From the NCBI RefSeq assembly GCF_020886775.1, contig NZ_AP024525.1:2542001-2606000 (forward strand): a stretch of DNA of 64,000 nucleotides, written 5' to 3'. Source of the stretch: Sinomonas cyclohexanicum. Lineage in GTDB: Bacteria; Actinomycetota; Actinomycetes; Actinomycetales; Micrococcaceae. Positions 41,693-50,617 of this stretch are shown one piece after another. The translations under genes were made by a program, and so were the position numbers. Below the pieces are notes generated by a model. It had not been told where the DNA came from. It saw nothing but the letters and a program-made list of their open reading frames with translations, and ran no database searches. Every line of letters begins with the position of its first letter. Positions within the stretch are counted from its first letter, which is position 1.

Positions 41693-42942
41693 TCAGGCGC
41701 GGCGCCGCACGATCGCCACGACCACACCAAGGGCCAGGAGGACGGCCGCGGCCGCGATCGGAACCCACGACGCCGCGTGCGCGCCTCCCGCCTCGGCGAG
41801 GGCACCGGCGGTGCCGGCCCCGAGGGCGACCCCTGCGACGAGCCCGCTCGCCAGAGCCGTCATGACGGTTCCGACGCGGCCCTTCGGCGCGAGGCGGCCG
41901 CCGATCCCGTAGACCGTCACCATGATCGGACCGACAGGGATCCCGATGACGAGCATCACCGCCGTCATCGCCAGGAGCGTGCTGGGAGCGAAGAGGAGGA
42001 ACGTCACGGCCAGGAGCACGGCGGCACTCGCCGTCCAGCGCGCGGGGAGGGCGAAGCGGCCCGGCCACACTGCCACGCTGAGGGCCGCCGCCGCTGACGT
42101 CAGACCGAGTGCGGCGTAGAGCAGCCCCCGGCCTCCGCCGCGCCGAGGCCGCCGGCGAAAGCCGTGAGGGCGCTCTGGGTGCCGCCGAAGTACGCGCCCA
42201 TCGCGACCATCGCCCCGATCGGGACGAACACGATCGCCCCGGCGCGCTGCCCGGCCGCTGGCCGCCCGGCCGCTGTTGGAGCATGGGTCAGCTTGGACAC
42301 GCTCGGGCGTACGGCCTGGACGGTGGGGTGGATGGCGAACGCCGTGACGAAGACCGCCGTCAGGACGGCGGCGACCACGAGCGGGAGCCACGGGGCGACG
42401 AACGCCGCGAGCGCGCCGACGAGGGCGGGCCCGAGGACGAACGTCGCCTCGTCCGCGGTCCCCTCGTAGGAGAAGGCAGCGTCCCTCTCGAGCTCGCGCA
42501 GCGGGCGCCCCTCGGTGAGCGCCATCCATCGCGCCCGGGCGAGCGGGCCGACCTGCGGGGTGGTGAGGCCACCGACCAGTGCCGCGGCGAGCACCGGGAT
42601 CGGCGCCAATTCGCGGAGGCCTCCGGGCGGGTAGCAGGCGGCGACGATGGCGACCATGGCGGCGGCATTGGCCAGTCCCGCCACGAGCACGACGTTCCGT
42701 TGGCCCTTCCGGTCGGCGAGCCAGCCGAGCACGGGAGCGCCGATCGCGGCACCGATGCCCACAGCCCCGGCGGCAAGCCCGCCCAGGGCGTACGATCCGG
42801 AGGCGACCGAGGCCAGGGTCAGGGTTCCGATAGTGAGCATCGCAAGGGGCAGCCGTGCGATGAGCGCCACGGGGATGAAGACCGGTCCGGCCAGCTGCGG
42901 GAGCACAGCGTACCGGGCAAGGAGGGAGACTCGGATGGCCAC
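41693..42942 (-). pseudogene. MFS transporter with a one-base frameshift
   Basis: Two frames together encode a 12-helix major facilitator. The first runs from GTG 42942 through LGWLADRKGQRNVV and PTVQAVRPSVS to GGLGAAEAGG at about 42122. The second carries on with LLYAALGLTSAAAALSVAVW to 41693. The break is a run of five Gs on the minus strand at about 42124-42128, where six would keep the frame. This is either a real slip mutation or a homopolymer sequencing error; the downstream frame shows no further stops, so decay would be recent. A long in-frame extension to 42978 is possible. Substrate unknown (drug or sugar efflux-like). Confidence 0.75.
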
Positions 42943-43104
42943 GGAGTACCTCGAGGACGTGCACGGCGTCCCCGCCACCCGCCGTGCTGGACCCGGTAGC
43001 CCTCACATCCTAGCGTGGACACGGCCATTCCTGACGTGGGTACCGCTGCGGTCGCCTTGTCCCGAGTCGGGTCGATGGGGCCGTCGTGCGGCCGGCGAGG
43101 CCCG

Positions 43105-46100
43105 TCAGGCGGCCGGGCTGCCGGTGACGCCTACAGACGCTATATGGGAGCCTGTCCTGCCCTTGGCAACCCTGATCTGGGCCGGGATCCTCTGTTTGAG
43201 CTCGGAGACGTGGCTGACGAGGCCGACCACCCGCCCCCCGGCGCGCAGGCCCTCGATCGCGTCCATGACCTGCTCGAGGGCCTGTTCGTCGAGGCTCCCG
43301 AAGCCCTCGTCGACGAAGAGAGTCTCGATGTCGATGCCGCCCGACTCGTGCTGGACCACGTCCGCCAGGCCGAGAGCGAGGGACAGCGCTGCCATGAACG
43401 ATTCGCCCCCAGAGAGGGTGGACGGATCGCGCCTCTGCCCGGTCCAGCCGTCGACGACGTCGAGGCCGAGCCCCGACGCCGCCCCGCGGGCGGCGAGGGC
43501 GTCGCTGTGCTCGAGGCTGAATCGGCCGTCGCTCATGGCGAGCAGCCGTTCCGTGGCGGCCAGTGCCACCTGTTCGAGGCGCGCTGCCAAGACGTAGCTG
43601 TGCAGCGACATGCGGCGGTCGTTGTCTCCCTGGCCCCGCACAGTCCGAACCAGCTCCGCGAGGCTCTGAGACCGCCTGCGGGCATCCTCGAGCGATGGCA
43701 CTGACGCCTCGAACTGCTCGCGGAGCGCCGCAACGCGTTCCCGGGCCGCGGCAGCGTCCCGGGCCGCGGCCTCGGCGCTGCGCAGTCGGCGCTCGGCCCT
43801 GTCCTCGACAGTGCGCAGGGCGTCGAGGTCCGCGCGGGACACGGCCTGCCCCGCAACCTCGGCCTCGAGGCCCCGTCGCACGGCAGCCGAGGCGAACAGG
43901 CCCTTCAGCTGCTGCTCTTCCGCCTCGTGGGCTCGGATCCGGGATTCGGTGCGGACGGCGGCGTCATCGTCCAAGAGGGCCGCTCGCGCAGCATCCCCGT
44001 CGGCGAACTCGGTCGCGCCGAGCGCGGCCTCAAGCAGCTCAGCCGTGCGGGACTCCTCCGCGACAGAGGCACGGGAGCGCACGAGCGACTCCTCGAGGGC
44101 CGCAAGAGTGCGGGACAAGGCCGCGACGTGCGCTTGTCTGGCTCCGACGCTGGGGAACCCCGCACGCCACCCATCGACCTCCGCCCGCAACCGCTCGATG
44201 TCCTGGGTCCTCCGGACCACGGATTCCTCGGCACGAATCCGGAGGGCAGCGGCCTCGTCGCGTCCCGCCACCGCCGCGTCCAGCTGGGGGCCCAGAATGC
44301 CGAGTCGCTCCACGACGGCACGAAGCCGCGTGTCCGCCTCGGTCGCCGCCCGTACCGCCGCGAGCTTGTCCTCGCGGACGAGGACTGCCTTGTCGGGATC
44401 GGTTGCTCCTCCGCGCGCTTCGATGCCCGCGAGCGCCTCCCTGGCCGCTGCGACGGCCTCCTTGGCCTGGTCCTCCCTCGCGCGCGCGGCTTCAGATTCC
44501 TTGGCTGCCGTTCGCTCCGCGTCGACGAGGGCAAGGGGGTCCTCGGCGCCGATCGCCGGGGCCGGATGCTCCCCGGATCCGCACACGGGACACGGGACCG
44601 CGTCGGTGAGCTGTGCCGCGAGCTCCGCCGCGCTCTGCTCGAGCCTGCGTTCTCGCAGGTCGAGCCAGGACTGCCTCGCATCGAGCGCCGCGGCACGGCA
44701 CCGTTCGAGCTGCTCGCTGGCCGAGCCGACGGCTCGCGCTGCCCGGGCGTGCTCCTGGACGGCCGTGACCACGGACTCGGCCGCCGTGGCCTCGAGCCTG
44801 GCCGCCGCGAGCGCCGCGGCCGCCGGTTCGAGGAGGGTCCGCTCCCCCGTGAGCTCGCGGATCTCGTGCGACAGGCCTTCCGCCGCCGCCGCGAGACGGC
44901 TCGCGGTCGCGCCGGCGTCCTCAAGGGCGTCGCGGTCAGCGCCGAGCGCTGTCTCAAGGCTCGCCAGTTCCTGCTCCGCGACCGCACGCTCGGCGAGCAC
45001 CGCCGCCTCGGCAGAGGCTGACAGTGCGGCCGCCCGCGCGCGCTCTGCCTCTGGGAGTCCGAACGAGTCGAGGGCACCCCTGTCCTCTCGCCCGGTGCCC
45101 CACCCCGCCGCCACGGCGGCCTCGAGGTCCGTCCGCGCGGCCGCACGGGCTGCCTCTGACCTCCGCGCCGCCGTCGCGGCCTCTGCCAGTGGGGTCCTCA
45201 GGCCGCTTGCGGCGGCGTGGCGCGCGAGGCGTGCCTGCCGCTCTGCATGCCCAGCCGATTGTTCCTCCCAGTCGTGGCGGCGCTTCCGCGCCTGCGTGAG
45301 CTCGGCGGCGTCCTCGAGCGCGCTGGCGACCTCGGCCGCGCGCGTGCGTGCGGCCGCCAGTTCCTCCTCGGCCGGCCCTCGCTGCCGCAGGGCGACGGTG
45401 TGGCGCCGGACGAGGGCTGAGTCGGCCCACTCGAACAGCGCCCTCGCTTGGGCGGGATCGAGCGGTCCGTCGGGGTCCAGCACCGGGGCGGCTGCCAGCT
45501 CGGAGGGCTCGGTTCCCTGCTCCGAGCCAGGCCGCGAGGTTCCAGACACGCCCGCCTCGGCCGGAGTCGCCTCGGGGTCGGGCCCGAAGGCATGTGCGTC
45601 GATCTCGCCCTCCAGCCTCAGGACGGGCGTTGCCGCCGCCCGCTCGGCGGCCTCCGAAGCGGACCTCGCCTCCTGGGCCAGGGCACCGAGCTGGGCCTCG
45701 ACGTCCGCGAACCGCTGCGTGCCGAAAAGCCTCTCGAGGAGCTCGACGCGGTCGGACGCCTTGGCGCGGAGGAAGGAGGCGAACTCTCCTTGCGGCAGGA
45801 GCACCACCCGCGTGAACTGCTCCCGGGCCATGCCCAGGACGTCGGCCAGCAACGCTCCCGCCTCGTCATTGCGCGACGTGAGAGGGCGCCATTCGCCGTC
45901 GACGAGCTCGCGGACGTGGGTGGAGGCCTTCTGGGCGACCCATCCGGCGGACGAGCGGAGGCTCGGCCGGGCCCACTCGGGGGTGCGCCGGACCTCGAAG
46001 CGGCGCCCCCGGGCGCTGAACTCGAGGAGGACCGCCGGCTCCGCGTCGGCTGGCGCGTGGTGGCTCTTGAGGGACTTGGTTCCCTGCCGTGCCCCGGGAA

Positions 46101-46266
46101 GGGACCCGTAGAGGGCATAGCAGACCGCATCGAGGATGCTGGTCTTGCCGGAGCCGGTCGGCCCGTTGAGGAGGAACAGCCCGTGCTCGGCGAGAGCATC
46201 GAAGTCGATGCTCTCGTTCCCGGCGAAAGGTCCGAACGCGCTGACCTCGAGTCGGTGGAGCCTCAT
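43105..46266 (-). CDS. sbcC: Exonuclease subunit SbcC (Rad50-like)
   Basis: A 1053-residue SMC-like ATPase that with SbcD trims DNA hairpins and protein-blocked ends. Walker A GPTGSGKTS is at 35-43, and long Ala/Glu/Arg-rich coiled coils surround the zinc hook CPVCGSGEHPAPA near 560. The ABC signature LSGGESFMAALSLALGLAD is near 945 and Walker B LFVDEGFGSLDEQ near 980. All elements are intact. The ATG overlaps the sbcD stop (ATGA, 46263-46266), so the complex is made in coupled fashion. Confidence 0.95.
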   Translation of the reverse strand: MRLHRLEVSAFGPFAGNESIDFDALAEHGLFLLNGPTGSGKTSILDAVCYALYGSLPGARQGTKSLKSHHAPADAEPAVLLEFSARGRRFEVRRTPEWARPSLRSSAGWVAQKASTHVRELVDGEWRPLTSRNDEAGALLADVLGMAREQFTRVVLLPQGEFASFLRAKASDRVELLERLFGTQRFADVEAQLGALAQEARSASEAAERAAATPVLRLEGEIDAHAFGPDPEATPAEAGVSGTSRPGSEQGTEPSELAAAPVLDPDGPLDPAQARALFEWADSALVRRHTVALRQRGPAEEELAAARTRAAEVASALEDAAELTQARKRRHDWEEQSAGHAERQARLARHAAASGLRTPLAEAATAARRSEAARAAARTDLEAAVAAGWGTGREDRGALDSFGLPEAERARAAALSASAEAAVLAERAVAEQELASLETALGADRDALEDAGATASRLAAAAEGLSHEIRELTGERTLLEPAAAALAAARLEATAAESVVTAVQEHARAARAVGSASEQLERCRAAALDARQSWLDLRERRLEQSAAELAAQLTDAVPCPVCGSGEHPAPAIGAEDPLALVDAERTAAKESEAARAREDQAKEAVAAAREALAGIEARGGATDPDKAVLVREDKLAAVRAATEADTRLRAVVERLGILGPQLDAAVAGRDEAAALRIRAEESVVRRTQDIERLRAEVDGWRAGFPSVGARQAHVAALSRTLAALEESLVRSRASVAEESRTAELLEAALGATEFADGDAARAALLDDDAAVRTESRIRAHEAEEQQLKGLFASAAVRRGLEAEVAGQAVSRADLDALRTVEDRAERRLRSAEAAARDAAAARERVAALREQFEASVPSLEDARRRSQSLAELVRTVRGQGDNDRRMSLHSYVLAARLEQVALAATERLLAMSDGRFSLEHSDALAARGAASGLGLDVVDGWTGQRRDPSTLSGGESFMAALSLALGLADVVQHESGGIDIETLFVDEGFGSLDEQALEQVMDAIEGLRAGGRVVGLVSHVSELKQRIPAQIRVAKGRTGSHIASVGVTGSPAA

Positions 46267-47426
46267 CGCGACACCTCCGCAAGGCGTACGGCCTCGAGCG
46301 CCTCGCCCAGCGCGGCCCGCTCTGACTCATCGGGGCCACGGCCTCGGACGTGCTCAAGAAAGCCGCAGCAGAGATCGAGGTCGCTGCTGGCCGCCGCGAG
46401 CCGCTCGCTGTAGCTCGCCACGGGGGTTCGGCCGCCGCCGTCGGGCTCGAAGACGAGGGCGACCGCGAGGGGGAACCGCGCCCGCAGCCGTTCCATGGCG
46501 CGCTGGGGGCGTTCGGCATCGGTCAGGGTGATGTGGCAGTAGGCCGTCTCGGCACCGGCATGTGCGGGGGCCTCGAGCAGTTCCTCGAGGGGACCGCGCA
46601 GCACGGCAAGCCGATGGCCGCTGGCCCAGCCCACGGACTCGACCGAACCGATGCCCTCCGGCCCGATGTCGAGCAGCCACGCCCCCTTGGCCTGCCGGGC
46701 CTCGGAGAAGGAGTAGGCAAGGGGCGAGCCCGAGTACCGGATGGTCGGGGCGAGCTCCTGCCGGCCATGCAGGTGGCCCAGCGCCACGTAGTCGAACCCC
46801 CCGAACACCTCCAGGGGGACGACGTCGAGCCCGCCGACGGACAGGGCCCGCTCGCTCTCACTCGGGGCGCCGCCGCCCGCGAAGGTATGGGCCATCACGA
46901 TGGAGTGGACGGTGCCCTCGCCGCGGCGGCGGGCCAGGTCCCCCCGCGCGCGCTCGAGGGCGGCGGCCGTGACGGCGGTGTGGCCTGGAGCGTCCGCGCC
47001 GAGGGAGTCCGCGACGAGACGGGGCTCGAGGTACGGGAGCCCGTAGACGGCCACGTGTGCTCCATCCCCCAGAGGCAGCAGCACGGGCCGTGGGATGTCC
47101 TGGATGCGCGTCCTCACGTGCACGCCGCCGTGTTCGAGGAGGCTCGAGGCGAATCCGAGCCGGACCGCCGAGTCATGGTTGCCGCTCGTGATGATGACCT
47201 GCGCCCCGGCCGCCGTGAGGCGCACGAGCGTCCGGTCCAAGAGCTCGACGACGTCCACGGCCGGGAGCGCGCGGTCGTAGACGTCCCCCGCTACGAGCAC
47301 CGCGGCGATGCGCTCCGAGTCCACGAAGTCGACGAGGTGGTCCAGCCACTCCGCCTGGGCGGCGAGCATGCCGACACCGTGGAACGACCGGCCCAGGTGC
47401 CAGTCGGAGGTGTGCAGGATCTTCAT
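46263..47426 (-). CDS. sbcD: Exonuclease subunit SbcD (Mre11-like)
   Basis: A 387-residue metallophosphoesterase nuclease, partner of SbcC. Metal motifs are MKILHTSDWHLGRSFHG (D8, H10), VAGDVYDRALP, ITSGNHDSAVRLGF, MAHTFAGGGAP and LGHLHGRQEL. The C-terminal 120 residues form the SbcC-binding capping region. I start at ATG 47426, which has a TAGCGT box (47434-47439) 7 bases upstream and begins the conserved core directly; an upstream GTG would add ten unconserved residues. Confidence 0.94.
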   Translation of the reverse strand: MKILHTSDWHLGRSFHGVGMLAAQAEWLDHLVDFVDSERIAAVLVAGDVYDRALPAVDVVELLDRTLVRLTAAGAQVIITSGNHDSAVRLGFASSLLEHGGVHVRTRIQDIPRPVLLPLGDGAHVAVYGLPYLEPRLVADSLGADAPGHTAVTAAALERARGDLARRRGEGTVHSIVMAHTFAGGGAPSESERALSVGGLDVVPLEVFGGFDYVALGHLHGRQELAPTIRYSGSPLAYSFSEARQAKGAWLLDIGPEGIGSVESVGWASGHRLAVLRGPLEELLEAPAHAGAETAYCHITLTDAERPQRAMERLRARFPLAVALVFEPDGGGRTPVASYSERLAAASSDLDLCCGFLEHVRGRGPDESERAALGEALEAVRLAEVSR

Positions 47427-47486
47427 GCGGACGACGCTAGCCGGTGGCACCGACATTTCTGGGGCACCACCGGCTGATGCGCTGAA

Positions 47487-48476
47487 TCAGCGGTTCTTGT
47501 CGAAGAAGTCGCGCGCGTCGTCGTCGGTCGTCCGGCCGGGGCCAGGCTCGGTGGGAGCGGGCTCGGCGGAGGACTCGGGGGCATCGGCGTCCACCGCGGC
47601 GTCATCCTCCGCGGCAGTGCCCTCAGCAGCGGCGGCCTCCTGGTCGGCGAGCTCGGACGCGCGGGCAGCGTCGTCGCGAGTGGCCTCGGCCGTGATGTCG
47701 CCGATGCCGCCCGCGGTCGCGCTGTGCAGCTCGTCCGGGGAGCCGAAGCCGCGGAAGATGAGGCCGGTGATGACCGCGCCCAGGATCGGGGCGGCCCAGA
47801 AGATCCAGAGCTGGCCGATCGCCGAGCCCTCCGCGAAGACGGCGGTCGCGGTGGAGCGGGCCGGGTTCAGCGACGCGTTCGTGATGGGCGCGATCGCCTG
47901 GACCAGGACGGCGAGGCCGAGGCCGATCGCCCATGGCGCCATGCCCTTGACCGCACGCTTGCTCGTGACGAAGAGGATGATGGCCACGAACGCGGCCGTC
48001 GCGACAACCTCGGCGAGGAGTCCGCCGGCCATCGGGAACTTGCTGGGAGAGAGGTCGTCCACGCCGTTCGAGAGCTGCGTGAAGATCGTCTGGACGTTGT
48101 TCCCGCTGCTGAGGCTCGGGAGCGTGCGCACCGTGACCCAGAGGATCAGCGTCCCGAGGATGCCGCCCACGAGCTGGGAGGCGATGTACCCGGGCACGAG
48201 GCGCCAGTTGGTGCGCCCCGCGACAGCCAGGCCCAGCGTCACGGCCGGGTTGAAGTGTCCGCCGGAGACGTGGCCGACCGCCGCGATGCCTACGGCGATG
48301 CTGAGGCCCACGGCGAAGGGGGTGGGGATGGGCGCCGACGAGGGGCTGCTGAAGAGCGCCACGCCGAGCCCGCCGAACGTCAGCAGGAAGGTTCCGAAGG
48401 CTTCCGCGACGAGCTTCGAGACGACGCCGAACTCGGCGGGCTTTGCGGCCGGTGGCACCGAGATGCCTGTGGTCAT
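47487..48476 (-). CDS. Aquaporin-family (MIP) channel
   Basis: A 329-residue membrane channel with six helices and two NPA half-helices, SGGHFNPAVTLGLAV and TNASLNPARSTATAV. The helix 1 glutamate (AEAFGTFLLTFGG) is conserved. The residues around the second NPA (ARS) fit water-selective AqpZ more than glycerol facilitators. Unusual is a 90-residue cytoplasmic tail rich in Ala, Asp and Glu (from about 240). A TGGAGTGTCGC unit is repeated in tandem at 48494-48515 in the leader. GAGGA precedes the ATG. Confidence 0.92.
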   Translation of the reverse strand: MTTGISVPPAAKPAEFGVVSKLVAEAFGTFLLTFGGLGVALFSSPSSAPIPTPFAVGLSIAVGIAAVGHVSGGHFNPAVTLGLAVAGRTNWRLVPGYIASQLVGGILGTLILWVTVRTLPSLSSGNNVQTIFTQLSNGVDDLSPSKFPMAGGLLAEVVATAAFVAIILFVTSKRAVKGMAPWAIGLGLAVLVQAIAPITNASLNPARSTATAVFAEGSAIGQLWIFWAAPILGAVITGLIFRGFGSPDELHSATAGGIGDITAEATRDDAARASELADQEAAAAEGTAAEDDAAVDADAPESSAEPAPTEPGPGRTTDDDARDFFDKNR

Positions 48477-48665
48477 GACGAATCCTCATTTCGTGGAGTG
48501 TCGCTGGAGTGTCGCTGTGCCCACGCACATGCATGCAGCTCCGCGCCGTCGGGGCAGAACCCTCAGCAGAGTATCGCCTTCTCGCCGAGGGACCGAACCG
48601 GCACCGGCGGCTGCCCCGCTGGTCACAGAGCAGGGAGCCTTCGTGACTGCGACTAGGCTTGGCGC

Positions 48666-49148
48666 ATGAACGCGCCAGACAGCGGTCCCGGCGACGCGTG
48701 GGGCCTGACCGACGTCATCACGCGTCTGCGCAGGTCCCTGCGCGCCGGTGTCCGCGACGAGCTCCCCTGGGAAGCGCTTCCCATGGCGCAGGTGGAACTC
48801 CTCCAGCGGCTCGCAGACGAGCCCGGGCTCACGGTCAGCGAGCTCGCGAAACGGCAGAATCTCGCGAAGAACACCGTCAGCAACCTCGTCCAGCAGATGG
48901 TGGTCGGGGGCCTGCTCGATCGGGAGTCGAGCAAGACGGACCGGAGGGCATTCCTCCTGCACCTGACCCCGGACGGTCTCGAGCGGCTGCTGCATTGGCG
49001 TCAGGCGAACGAGCGCCGGATCCACCGCGCGTTCAGCGCCCTCCGGGACTCCGACCAGACCTCGATCAACCGGGCACTCCCGGCCTTGCAGGCCCTCGCC
49101 GCGCGGATGGAGGCCGAGGCCGAGGCCGACCCGAGCAGAACGCTGTGA
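48666..49148 (+). CDS. MarR family transcriptional regulator
   Basis: A 160-residue MarR regulator: dimerisation helices at both ends and a winged helix at about 40-105 (MAQVELLQRLADEPGLTVSE, LAKRQNLAKNTVSNLVQQMV, GLLDRESSKTDRRAFLLHLT). A TAGGCT box (48654-48659) 6 bases before the ATG suggests leaderless expression. It is convergent with the ClC-type channel gene, with 13 bases between stops; the double palindrome in the channel promoter is a candidate target. Confidence 0.9.
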   Translation: MNAPDSGPGDAWGLTDVITRLRRSLRAGVRDELPWEALPMAQVELLQRLADEPGLTVSELAKRQNLAKNTVSNLVQQMVVGGLLDRESSKTDRRAFLLHLTPDGLERLLHWRQANERRIHRAFSALRDSDQTSINRALPALQALAARMEAEAEADPSRTL

Positions 49149-49161
49149 CGGGCCGCCTCCG

Positions 49162-50415
49162 CTACGGGATGTCGGAGAGCCGCGTGCGCTCGAGGAAGTA
49201 GACGACGCCGAGGGCCCCTGCGGTCGCGAGCATGGCAGGAACGAGCATCTCCGGGCCGGTACCGGTGAACTCGGAAGCGAGGATCAGACCGGTCATGGGT
49301 GCCTTCATCGTGCTCGCGAGGAAGGCCGCCGCGCCGACGAAGGCAAAGGCTGCGACCGATGTGCCCGGCGCTACGGCGTTGACGACGGTTCCCAGCGCGA
49401 TCCCGAGCATCGCGCCGATCGCGACGGAGGGCGTGAGCGTTCCACCCGCGGCTCCGGCCTTGATCGTGGCAAGTGTGGTGGCGGCCTTCGCGACGAGGAG
49501 GAGTCCCACGAGCGCGAGCGGCGCCGTCGCGGAGAATGCGGTCTGGGCAGCGGCCTTCCCATTGCCGACGACTTCGGGCAGGACCATGGCGACGGCCCCC
49601 ACTCCAGCAAACAGCAGTGGCATCGCCCAGAGGATGCCGGCCTTCTTCGGCCTGGTCGCAGAGGCCCACTGGGTGGCACGGGTGAACGCCGCGGCCCCGA
49701 GGCCGATCACCGGACCGGCCAGAACAGACCAGACGAAGAGCTGCGGCGTCAGGCCGAGGGGCGGCAGCGCGTACATCGGGGTCGTCGGCACCACGAGACG
49801 CGCGATGCCGGCCGCGATCGCCGAGGTGGCAAACGCGGGAAGCAGGACGGCGAAGCTCACATTCGCCAGCAGCACCTCGACCGCGAACAGCGCGCCCCCG
49901 AAGGGCACGTTGTACACCGCGGCGAGTCCGGCGCCGGCGCCGCATGCCACGAGAATTCCGACCTCGCGGGGGGCCAGGCCCGCGGCCCTCGCGACCTTTT
50001 CCGCGAACAGCGCGCCCAGCTCGCGTGGAGCGGCCTCGCGTCCGATCGATGCGCCCAGGCCGACGATGCCGATCTGCAGTACGGCGTTGGCCACGGTCGT
50101 AAACCACGGCATGCGAGTGCCCTTGGAGGCCTGTTCGACCGAAATCACCCGGGCCGCCCACTTCCGCAGGGCCCACCAGCCTACGGCGCCGAGGACCCCG
50201 GCCGAGACGAGCGCCGCAAGCCGTCGCCAAGGCGGAGCCTGACTGGCTCCCTCCAGCAGTGAGCCCTCCGAGTAGCCGAATGCAGCGTGCTCGAGAAACT
50301 GGAGGGCCAGGTCCACTGCGATACCGATGAGTCCGGCGCCGATCCCGACGACGAGAGTCACCAGTGCGATGTGGAGGACCCTCCGTCCCTGACCACGCAG
50401 CACGGTTGCGTTCAC
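49162..50415 (-). CDS. ClC-family chloride channel/antiporter
   Basis: A 417-residue ClC protein. The gating glutamate motif is GASIGREAAPRE (E127, the equivalent of GREGP in E. coli ClcA). GVGILVACGAGAGLAAVYNVPFGGALFAVE is replaced here by the close REVGILVACGAGAGLAAVYN, followed by PFGGALFAVEVLL. The third motif appears as AGAAGGTLTPSVAIGAMLG. It has about ten or more re-entrant helices and no CBS domains. Whether it is a Cl-/H+ antiporter or fluoride exporter is unclear. The start is GTG without an obvious ribosome site; the promoter region at 50493-50539 is strongly palindromic. Confidence 0.88.
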   Translation of the reverse strand: MNATVLRGQGRRVLHIALVTLVVGIGAGLIGIAVDLALQFLEHAAFGYSEGSLLEGASQAPPWRRLAALVSAGVLGAVGWWALRKWAARVISVEQASKGTRMPWFTTVANAVLQIGIVGLGASIGREAAPRELGALFAEKVARAAGLAPREVGILVACGAGAGLAAVYNVPFGGALFAVEVLLANVSFAVLLPAFATSAIAAGIARLVVPTTPMYALPPLGLTPQLFVWSVLAGPVIGLGAAAFTRATQWASATRPKKAGILWAMPLLFAGVGAVAMVLPEVVGNGKAAAQTAFSATAPLALVGLLLVAKAATTLATIKAGAAGGTLTPSVAIGAMLGIALGTVVNAVAPGTSVAAFAFVGAAAFLASTMKAPMTGLILASEFTGTGPEMLVPAMLATAGALGVVYFLERTRLSDIP

Positions 50416-50492
50416 AACGGCCCCACAGCACAGGGGACGGCCGTGTGCGCCAGACCAGAGGGCGCGTCCATCGTCAGGGAAGGGCAGCGAGG

Positions 50493-50539
50493 TAGTTCTG
50501 ACATAGAACTATTCTAGGTCAGAACTACTTTGCGGTCAT
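50493..50539 (-). promoter_or_regulatory. ClC gene promoter with nested palindromes
   Basis: Perfect ten-base arms TAGTTCTGAC (50493-50502) and GTCAGAACTA (50518-50527) enclose 15 bases that are themselves nearly palindromic (TAGAA and TTCTA). Minus-strand ATGACC (50534-50539) and TAGAAT (50511-50516) are 17 bases apart, so the palindrome covers the -10. A MarR-type dimer site is likely. Confidence 0.55.
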
Positions 50540-50568
50540 CCTCGCGCCGTCTGACTCGCGCACGTCCG

Positions 50569-50611
50569 CACCGACTAGCACCGACTTGCACCGACTAGCA
50601 CCGACTAGATT
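50569..50611 (+). repeat. Four 10-base tandem repeats ending in a -10 box
   Basis: Four head-to-tail copies of CACCGACTAG (the second reads CACCGACTTG) fill 50569-50608. The last copy runs into a TAGATT box (50606-50611) that lies 6 bases before the ATG at 50618. The period equals one helical turn, so each copy presents the same DNA face. Confidence 0.7.
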
Positions 50612-50617
50612 GTCCCT

